Shown here: positions 61,801 through 64,000 of the stretch, in pieces
Numbering within the stretch: the stretch's first letter is position 1
Layout of the letters: every line of letters begins with the position of its first letter
DNA from: Salvator merianae
Taxonomy: Eukaryota > Chordata > Lepidosauria > Squamata > Teiidae
DNA length: 64,000 nt
Reading direction: 5' to 3'
Assembly: GCA_003586115.2 (NCBI GenBank)
Contig: QVOM02000042.1
Coordinates: forward strand, 77,295,636 to 77,359,635
The notes under the pieces: model-generated
The model's database searches: none
The model's input: the letters and a program-made list of their open reading frames with translations, nothing else
What the model was told of the DNA's origin: nothing
Position numbers and translations under genes: made by a program

Positions 61801-63885
61801 GCTTGCTGATCAACAGTATTTGGAAGGATGGAGGCACCATGGTATGGAGTTAGTGGAGAGACCTGACCAAGACATCGTTGCAATCTACAAGCAAGCAAAT
61901 ACAACCTACATGAGGGGAATTGCAAGGAAAGTTGGAACAGGCAGCATTAAGTTTTAAGAAGTACATAGTAGCACTTCTTAGGAGGAAGTCAGTAGCAAAA
62001 ATGTTAGCTTATGAATTTTTGAATTAAATGTAAATTTTATATATCTTAAATAAATTTTAAAAAAGGAAAAAAAACTAAATTGAAAAATATGAAAAATAAA
62101 AATGCAAGTGAATTCTGAATTTTGTATATTGCATACATCTTAATACGGCAACCAAATTCATTTTTGCAAGTTTGGTGCTAGAAATCAGCAGTTTACTTTT
62201 TTTCCTCCAGCAACTTAGTTACTTTGAATGAGTCTTTAAGTTTTTACATTATCCAAAACATTTTCAAATCCTTGAAGACATTTTCTTGTTTACTTCTAGC
62301 ATTTTTTGAATTCTAATATTGTAGGAATTTTCCATCAGGTGCTTCAGTTTGCATGAAATTTCTAAAAGGGCCCTCCTTTGACTGCGGGCTTCCTATGTGT
62401 GTTGGGCTTTGTAAAGCTACTCAAAGGCAACGCAAAAACCCACCTGGTGAGCTAGTAGGGATGATTAACTTTGACTTTATCCCTTTTGTAAAGCGCAACA
62501 GTTCCCCTTTATCATCAGTCCAGTAGATAAATCCCCTGTTCCAGTCCACATCCTGGAAATAAATGTGTTCAGGCCATTCTGGCATTATTGCATGGTGGTG
62601 CAGTATTGAACCCTGTGAGTCAATGTCCAGCTGAAAGATTTGGTTCGAAGTAGCATACAAGACCTTCAACTCTGTAGAAATACATATATAAAAGAGAGCA
62701 TCCAAATGTATTCTGGTTCTGTATAAAATGCTAGTCACACAAGCTCAATTTTAAAGTTACCACTGTGCTGTTCAAATCAACCATTCTTTAGCTAGCTAGC
62801 AGGATAAACTGAAACTTCAGGAACCATCTAATGATCATTTATAAATTTATATACTCTTCTACATAAAAAATCCTCAGGATGGTTTATCAACACAATGTAA
62901 GAAAGTAAATATAACACTGAGTTAACAGGAAAGTAAGGGGTTTTATCTGTCATATATGGAGTGGAAAGTAGGTGCCCATTGTTGGGATACCATAATGGAA
63001 ATGGAATTCATGCTGTTACAGTCATTGCTCCTGACAAGAGAATTTGGATTGGTACATATGAGATGAAGCAATCCTTGGAACAAACTGGTATCAAGCCATT
63101 TTACTGCATCTGAATCGCTCTCTGAAATACAATGGTAACAAAATCAGACAGTGGCATCATGTGCTTAAGGAGATCAATAATGCTGCTCTATTTTGATGCT
63201 TTTGAATCATCTTCAGAGGCCGTCCGACATACAGCACATTTCAATAAGCTGGCCAGCACACGAGCAACTAGAGCCAGGATGTTCAACAACCCTTAATACT
63301 ATCAACCAAATATGGTAGAAGGCTCTTTTAAGCCGCTGCTGCCCTCCAAATTTTAAGTACTAGAACTGGGTCCAAGAAACCCATAAGGCTAAGCCTACAA
63401 TTCCAGATAAAGTGCAATCCCACCCAAAATACCACTTGAGTAAGAAATGGAGCTTCTCAATAATGGCAGTATCCACTTACCTAGCCCTTAGTTACCAACC
63501 GATCAAAATTGGGACCCTCAAAATCAAGAAGACAGGTAGAGCCAAGGGTCCTCAGCATCCTGGGTGTGACTTCAGCCCACCACCACCACCGCCACCATGA
63601 CCTATCACAACAGGAACAGGTCTTTTAGGCTAGCTTGTCACAAGACCTTCACTATACCTACACCTGTCTGAATGCCAGCATCTAGGCAGTAAACATACAC
63701 ACTGATGATGACCATAAGAGAGTTCCCTTGTATGTCTCAAGTTTAGAGTATAAGCTTACCTGTACATTTGCCAGACGACATAAGGAAAGTGTTCTCTGGA
63801 CATGCACATTTGTAGCCCTTGACATGAACTGGTGACAAAAGGCAGATATGGCTACACAATCCAGGAGCACAAGCAGCTGTGTTTC
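28768..63885 (-). CDS. LDL-receptor-related protein gene, 22 exons (5' end outside window)
   Basis: Span of the coding part of a type I membrane receptor of the LDLR/LRP family; the individual exons are listed separately. The 22 exons total 4763 nt (1586 codons and stop), and every junction is GT/AG with matching phase. Domain order in the fragment: EGF (1-42), YWTD propeller 1 (42-291), Thr-rich linker (291-368), seven LDLa (about 369-640), EGF and Ca-binding EGF (640-722), propeller 2 (724-979), EGF (980-1030), propeller 3 (1032-1307), EGF and LDLa (1307-1387), basic stalk, EGF, membrane helix (about 1504-1526), 60-residue tail. The family binds and internalises lipoproteins and other ligands through LDLa modules and releases them by propeller action in endosomes. 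LRP1 and LRP2 are much longer, LRP4/5/6 have four propellers, and VLDLR/LDLR have one. An LRP13-type vitellogenin receptor is the best candidate by layout and size, but this is from memory and unproven. Confidence 0.85.
28813..29153 (-). other. LRP intron, nothing else seen
   Basis: 341-bp intron, GTCAGG donor and CCACAG acceptor, with no repeats recognised. Confidence 0.6.
29154..29259 (-). CDS. LRP exon: cytoplasmic tail with NAAY motif
   Basis: 106 nt, phase 2 in and 0 out. It encodes [18 protein letters not shown], then an acidic [21 protein letters not shown] stands where LDLR-family tails carry the NPxY endocytosis signal, with the proline replaced. An acidic cluster lies upstream of it. 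The donor CAG|GTCAGG is weaker than the others in this gene. Confidence 0.85.
29260..30291 (-). other. LRP intron, nothing else recognised
   Basis: An imperfect inverted pair (GTAGGAGTTCTCCAAGCTGG near 29580 with CAGAGAACTCCTACAACTC near 29677) suggests a degraded short DNA element. The rest is unremarkable. Confidence 0.4.
30292..30741 (-). CDS. LRP exon: basic stalk, EGF, transmembrane helix
   Basis: 450 nt, phase 2-2. It encodes a stalk of about 80 residues rich in Lys, Arg, Thr and Pro, then an EGF-like module with six Cys ([28 protein letters not shown]). A short acidic EEEGR follows, then a hydrophobic helix ([20 protein letters not shown]) and the stop-transfer YLRKQPVRQ. The acceptor CCCACCAG (intron end at 30742) was chosen because it alone restores phase 2 (GA + T gives Asp). 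It has a poor pyrimidine tract, so the 5' edge is less sure than the 3' edge (donor CAAAG|GTAAGT). Confidence 0.85.
30742..31729 (-). other. LRP intron, nothing else recognised
   Basis: 988 bp, AT-rich, no repeat or extra exon identified. Confidence 0.5.
31730..31970 (-). CDS. LRP exon: EGF plus eighth LDLa
   Basis: 241 nt, phase 1-2. It encodes an EGF-like module ([30 protein letters not shown]) followed by one LDLa ([33 protein letters not shown]). The LDLa keeps all six Cys and the acidic D-GSDE calcium box, but has Asn in place of Asp in the CDG position (CNG). This single LDLa on the membrane side of propeller 3 is separate from the main ligand-binding cluster. Confidence 0.93.
32337..32444 (-). 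CDS. LRP exon: end of propeller 3
   Basis: 108 nt, phase 1-1. It encodes [15 protein letters not shown] and [16 protein letters not shown], the closing strands of a YWTD propeller directly before an EGF module, as in the LRP family. Acceptor CCAATAG and donor ACAAG|GTAAAG. Confidence 0.92.
32631..32748. mobile_element. Palindromic MITE in LRP intron
   Basis: 118 bp. The left end GGCTACATCTAGACGTTG matches the inverse of the right end, GGACTGCATCCAGATGTTG. The centre is a perfect GGATATTCCAGAATATCC palindrome. TAA follows the right end and CAA precedes the left, compatible with a mutated TAA duplication of the Harbinger type. Confidence 0.65.
32788..33123 (-). mobile_element. L1 3' end in LRP intron
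   Basis: On the minus strand it encodes [20 protein letters not shown] and [14 protein letters not shown], the L1 ORF2 C-terminus, then a 3'UTR with TTAGCTTATGAATTTTTGAA and TTTATATATCTTAA. The same tail occurs at 39460-39836 and 61960-62076, so three members of one L1 family lie in this gene. Confidence 0.8.
33350..33473 (+). mobile_element. L2/CR1-like LINE 3' tail with GAAT repeat
   Basis: TTGTAAACTGCCATGGGCAA and AAGGCAGTATATATAC form the usual tail of this LINE group. It ends in seven tandem GAAT units (about 33445-33473), the short tandem repeat typical of the 3' end of these elements. Confidence 0.65.
33570..34875 (+). mobile_element. L2-like LINE fragment
   Basis: Remnants of reverse transcriptase on the plus strand: DPFQSGFRS near 33590, [11 protein letters not shown] near 33680 and [11 protein letters not shown] near 33838. 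The last corresponds to the PQGSVLSP motif before the catalytic YADD, whose region (near 33935, GCTGACACCCAGCTCTACC) is frameshifted. The C-terminal [15 protein letters not shown] sequence near 34595 and a TAAATGTTTAAAAACAAATAAA tail complete it. Inactive. Confidence 0.75.
35161..35289 (-). CDS. LRP exon: propeller 3, middle blade
   Basis: 129 nt, phase 1-1. It encodes [20 protein letters not shown] and [20 protein letters not shown]. The blade has the usual I-x-MDGS turn, while the YWTD position reads ILWTV. Flanked by CTCCAG acceptor and GTAAGC donor. Confidence 0.93.
35915..36010 (+). repeat. Dispersed amniote repeat tail (copy 2)
   Basis: GCATCTGATGAAGTA, CATGCTACCAATTTC and GTTAGTCTCTAAGGTGCTAC match the copy at 17925-18035. 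Confidence 0.6.
36740..37642 (+). mobile_element. L2-like LINE fragment with internal deletion
   Basis: It shares AGATTATCTGGACCCC (DYLDPF) with the copy at 33570 and continues with CTCTTTGATATCTCAGCAG. It then lacks the catalytic part and resumes at the C-terminal region (GAATGCAGCAGCAAGCTTGC, ACTGTGGAATAACTTG). The tail TGTAAGCCACCTTAAGACC and AATTAATAAATAAA ends it. The 5' edge is approximate. Confidence 0.7.
38640..39836 (+). mobile_element. L1 fragment: ORF1-like coiled coil plus 3' end
   Basis: The 138-codon frame 38798-39214 ([38 protein letters not shown]) is rich in heptad-spaced hydrophobics, as in L1 ORF1. 39460-39836 matches the L1 3' end seen at 32788-33123 (GAGATGGACAAA, GAAAACTGGAAACCCTTTAT, TTTTATATATCTTAAATAAA, poly-A). 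The bulk of ORF2 is missing between. GC-rich sequence at about 38250-38330 may be its 5'UTR. I cannot exclude that the ORF1-like part has another origin. Confidence 0.6.
40486..41032 (-). CDS. LRP exon: propeller 3, four blades
   Basis: 547 nt, the largest exon, phase 0-1. It encodes blades with [30 protein letters not shown], a disulfide-bearing [13 protein letters not shown] / [16 protein letters not shown], and [16 protein letters not shown]. The YWTD motif is degenerate in each (YLSD, YWIG, CVAD, YWAD), but spacing and LDW/MDG turns fit a six-bladed propeller. A decayed partial copy lies at 42921-43142. Confidence 0.95.
41033..42617 (-). other. LRP intron, nothing else recognised
   Basis: 1585 bp of AT-rich sequence. 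No extra exon or repeat family identified. Confidence 0.5.
42618..42818 (-). CDS. LRP exon: EGF between propellers 2 and 3
   Basis: 201 nt, phase 0-0. After [12 protein letters not shown] comes an EGF-like module ([36 protein letters not shown]). [14 protein letters not shown] follows, the opening strand of propeller 3. The exon thus carries the end of one propeller, the whole EGF and the start of the next. Confidence 0.95.
42921..43142 (-). pseudogene. Decayed partial duplicate of LRP exon 40486-41032
   Basis: About 220 bp matching 40702-40929, with long identical runs (CATGGGTGTATTTGCCATC, TTACTTAGCCAGTCTAGAGC, GGATTTTCTTCAAGGAAACT, CTCCCTGCATCCTTTA). A 5-bp deletion (GATGTTATTACTTAG becomes CGATTACTTAG) shifts the frame, and the CAG of DFQDG is now TAG (43108-43110). 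Splice sites of the parent exon are outside the copied part, so it should not be spliced in. Only the inside of the exon was copied, with no flanking intron. Confidence 0.9.
43968..44132 (-). CDS. LRP exon: propeller 2, last blades
   Basis: 165 nt, phase 0-0. It encodes [20 protein letters not shown], then [20 protein letters not shown] and [15 protein letters not shown]. This is the fifth to sixth blade, with YWSE in place of YWTD, as in many LRPs. Confidence 0.95.
44791..44989 (-). CDS. LRP exon: propeller 2, middle blades
   Basis: 199 nt, phase 2-0. It encodes [20 protein letters not shown], then [19 protein letters not shown] and [19 protein letters not shown]. Two blades, with YWSV and FWSD at the motif positions. 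Confidence 0.95.
45318..45498 (-). CDS. LRP exon: propeller 2, second blade
   Basis: 181 nt, phase 1-2. It encodes [20 protein letters not shown], a canonical YWTD, then [15 protein letters not shown] and [16 protein letters not shown]. Confidence 0.96.
46293..46511 (-). CDS. LRP exon: propeller 2, first blade
   Basis: 219 nt, phase 1-1. It encodes [20 protein letters not shown], then [19 protein letters not shown] and INMKNK-like [16 protein letters not shown]. Typical first blade after a Ca-binding EGF. Confidence 0.95.
46512..48501 (-). other. LRP intron with LINE 3' tail
   Basis: 1990 bp. 47400-47640 (plus) is an L2/CR1-like tail: ATGCTGTAAACCACCTTGAG, GGAAAGGTGGCATACAAATA and GAATGAAC-type end. 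A shorter AATAAATAAA-rich part lies near 46930-46975. No extra exon seen. Confidence 0.55.
47400..47640 (+). mobile_element. L2/CR1-like LINE 3' tail
   Basis: CTGTAAACCACCTTGAGCAA and TGGCATACAAATAAATTAAA are the diagnostic tail motifs, ending in a GAATGAACAAATGAATG stretch. Upstream sequence (47180-47400) may be its degraded coding end. Confidence 0.6.
48502..48688 (-). CDS. LRP exon: EGF end and Ca-binding EGF
   Basis: 187 nt, phase 0-1. It completes an EGF module begun in the previous exon ([17 protein letters not shown]), then encodes a calcium-binding [44 protein letters not shown]. The D-I-D-E start and N-T-x-G-S-Y-x-C are the cbEGF signatures. This pair precedes propeller 2 as in the LDLR. 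Confidence 0.96.
49190..49290 (+). mobile_element. LINE 3' tail fragment
   Basis: TTTTTATATAACTGATG, TCACGTCAAGATTTTTTAATG and GAAGTGGTATATAAATATTTTAAATAAA match the segment at 59270-59395 (CACTTCAAGACGATATTTTAATGGGAAGCGG). Confidence 0.55.
49691..49866 (-). CDS. LRP exon: seventh LDLa and start of EGF
   Basis: 176 nt, phase 1-0. It supplies the last Cys of the preceding LDLa (T+GC), then LDLa 7 ([36 protein letters not shown]) and the first three Cys of an EGF ([17 protein letters not shown]). LDLa 7 has CNG rather than CDG and GGLDE rather than DGSDE, so its calcium box is weakened. Confidence 0.94.
50718..50847 (-). CDS. LRP exon: sixth LDLa
   Basis: 130 nt, phase 0-1. DC closes LDLa 5; then [17 protein letters not shown] and [18 protein letters not shown] form LDLa 6, with intact acidic box D-GSDE. 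The final Cys is split over the next junction. Confidence 0.95.
51390..52060 (-). mobile_element. L1 ORF2 C-terminus in LRP intron
   Basis: On the minus strand the frame encodes [20 protein letters not shown] and [18 protein letters not shown], the L1 C-terminal HMWWxC--V--FW region. The remainder down to a T/A-rich tail at about 51390 is presumed 3'UTR. Confidence 0.75.
52376..52605 (-). CDS. LRP exon: fourth and fifth LDLa
   Basis: 230 nt, phase 1-0. LDLa 4: [36 protein letters not shown]. LDLa 5: [35 protein letters not shown], closed in the next exon. Both keep the CDG...DC...DE calcium ligands. Confidence 0.96.
52874..53056. mobile_element. Palindromic MITE in LRP intron
   Basis: 183 bp with imperfect terminal inverted repeats of about 57 bp (TGGGCCCTTTCTGCACTTG and the inverse of the right end, TGGGCCTTTCCGCACTTGG). 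The GCAGGCCCCACCTGGGGCCTGC palindrome lies near the middle. No clear target duplication. The CpG and GC content exceeds the surroundings. Confidence 0.7.
53057..54216 (-). other. Rest of LRP intron, nothing recognised
   Basis: No exon or known repeat seen. Confidence 0.45.
54217..54432 (-). CDS. LRP exon: second and third LDLa
   Basis: 216 nt, phase 1-1. LDLa 2 (first Cys in the previous exon): [32 protein letters not shown]. LDLa 3: [34 protein letters not shown]. The acceptor TTTTAAAG is weak in pyrimidines, but phase and Cys pattern fix it. Confidence 0.95.
54990..55085 (+). mobile_element. Possible LINE 3' tail
   Basis: GGACCCTCCCATTAAAGGGCGGGATACAAATATTATAAATAA resembles the GGGCGGGATATAAAT tail of L2/CR1-like elements. 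Short and weak. Confidence 0.35.
56185..56490 (+). repeat. Old dispersed squamate-type repeat (copy 2)
   Basis: AAGAACATAAGGGAAGCCCT, CTGGATCAGGCTGTAGTC, CTAGTCCAGCATCCCATCTC and AAAGCTATCCAGGCTAGTTG match the family seen at 5690-5985. It ends right at the donor side of exon 56500-56859. Confidence 0.6.
56500..56859 (-). CDS. LRP exon: Thr-rich linker and first LDLa
   Basis: 360 nt, phase 1-1. About 75 residues rich in Thr, Ala and Lys (for example [14 protein letters not shown] and [18 protein letters not shown]) precede LDLa 1: [37 protein letters not shown]. Thr-rich low-complexity segments of this kind are likely O-glycosylated spacers, as in the membrane-proximal domain of the LDLR; here the segment lies between propeller 1 and the LDLa cluster. 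The exon also gives the first Cys of LDLa 2 (SEFCSNPG). Confidence 0.93.
56860..57773 (-). other. LRP intron, nothing else recognised
   Basis: 914 bp, no exon or known repeat seen. Confidence 0.5.
57774..57983 (-). CDS. LRP exon: propeller 1, last blades
   Basis: 210 nt, phase 1-1. It encodes [18 protein letters not shown], then [17 protein letters not shown] and [15 protein letters not shown]. The blades are recognisable by position and phase more than by motif: TALVLWN stands where YWTD would be. Confidence 0.9.
59270..59395 (+). mobile_element. LINE 3' tail fragment (copy 2)
   Basis: TATAACTATTCTGATTTTAG, TCACTTCAAGACGATATTTTAATG, GAAGCGGCACATAAATATTT and AAAATAAAATAAA match 49190-49290, in the same orientation. 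Confidence 0.55.
60344..60652 (-). CDS. LRP exon: propeller 1, middle blades
   Basis: 309 nt, phase 1-1. It encodes [20 protein letters not shown], then [37 protein letters not shown] and [19 protein letters not shown] is kept in two blades but the TD is lost (YWLT, YWLE). The third reads FLWTS. Confidence 0.94.
60653..61959 (-). other. LRP intron, mostly unassigned
   Basis: A-rich sequence at 61300-61390 and a purine-rich part up to 61500. No exon seen. The 82-codon frame at 61709-61957 is close to the L1 tail and may be its decayed upstream part. Confidence 0.4.
61960..62076 (+). mobile_element. L1 3' end (copy 3)
   Basis: AGGAAGTCAGTAGCAAAAATG, TTAGCTTATGAATTTTTGAA and TTTATATATCTTAAATAAA match the tails at 32788 and 39760. 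Plus orientation, opposite to the gene. Confidence 0.75.
62444..62671 (-). CDS. LRP exon: propeller 1, first blades
   Basis: 228 nt, phase 1-1. It encodes [20 protein letters not shown], then [17 protein letters not shown] and [18 protein letters not shown] canonical YWTD blade with the VDW turn. The final G is completed across the donor CACCAG|GTGGGT. Confidence 0.96.
62672..63759 (-). other. LRP intron, nothing else recognised
   Basis: 1088 bp, with only a short CCACCACCACCGCCACC run near 63579-63597. Confidence 0.5.
63760..63885 (-). CDS. LRP exon: EGF before propeller 1 (first in window)
   Basis: 126 nt, phase 1-1. It encodes [19 protein letters not shown] and [19 protein letters not shown], an EGF-like module with six Cys of the type that precedes YWTD propellers. 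The phase-1 start shows that more exons lie upstream, beyond base 64000: signal peptide, probably more LDLa modules and another EGF. Confidence 0.95.
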
Positions 63886-63894
63886 CTGGTAACC

Positions 63895-63911
63895 AACAAC
63901 AACAACAACAA
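63895..63911. repeat. AAC microsatellite at a splice acceptor
   Basis: About six AAC units, GTT on the transcribed strand, lying about 10-26 nt upstream of the acceptor of exon 63760-63885 and forming its pyrimidine tract. Confidence 0.85.
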
Positions 63912-64000
63912 GTTAGTCTTCAGGGATGAATTCAATCCTTCTCAGGTTTGATCCTAGTCTTTCTCAGGTTATGGTCTTATTATCAGTGGCTACTAGAATG

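Noticed and set aside
1..64000. CRISPR arrays, operons, bacterial promoters or viral genes
   Set aside because: The window is plainly eukaryotic; no spaced direct-repeat arrays, no bacterial gene layout and no retroviral gag/pol/env frames were seen.

Overview
The window looks like a non-mammalian amniote genome, most likely a squamate reptile. It has spliced vertebrate genes with long AT-rich introns, and a mix of L2/CR1-like and L1 LINE fragments, tRNA-derived SINEs with ACA-type tails, hAT and Harbinger-like DNA elements and short MITEs. The species call is inference; no database search was possible.

Two protein-coding genes can be supported. (1) CLDN23 (claudin-23), plus strand: the whole 255-residue coding sequence lies in one exon (20097-20864). 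A splice acceptor stands just before the ATG, a likely 5'UTR exon lies near 19168-19428, and an AATAAA is at 21162. (2) The 3' part of a large LDL-receptor-related membrane protein gene, minus strand, which enters from beyond base 64000 and ends at 28768. I resolved 22 coding exons; all splice sites are GT/AG and all phases chain without a break, giving 1586 codons plus stop. The order is EGF, propeller 1, Thr-rich linker, seven LDLa modules, EGF, Ca-binding EGF, propeller 2, EGF, propeller 3, EGF, LDLa, basic stalk, EGF, one transmembrane helix, short tail with an N-A-A-Y motif. This layout fits no LRP that I recall from mammals; the best candidate is the LRP13-type ovarian lipoprotein (vitellogenin) receptor known from fish. 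The two genes are convergent, about 7.5 kb apart.

Region by region: 1-9500 holds no gene I can support, only a few repeats. 9503-12512 holds two copies of a nonautonomous Harbinger-like element in opposite orientation, forming a 3-kb imperfect palindrome. 14928-15491 is a foldback hAT element with a perfect 8-bp target duplication. 16160-17507 is a third, end-truncated copy of the Harbinger-like family. All three copies carry a promoter-like CCAAT/CRE/GC-box cluster. 17.9-18.25 kb and 21.4-22.9 kb are SINE and LINE debris around CLDN23. 26.4-28.2 kb is an L1 3' half with a MITE inside it. 28.8-64 kb is the LRP gene, whose introns hold L1, L2 and MITE fragments plus a decayed partial copy of one of its own propeller exons.

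The genes need not work together: claudin-23 is a tight-junction membrane protein and the LRP is an endocytic-type receptor. Their adjacency is a synteny marker rather than an operon-like unit.
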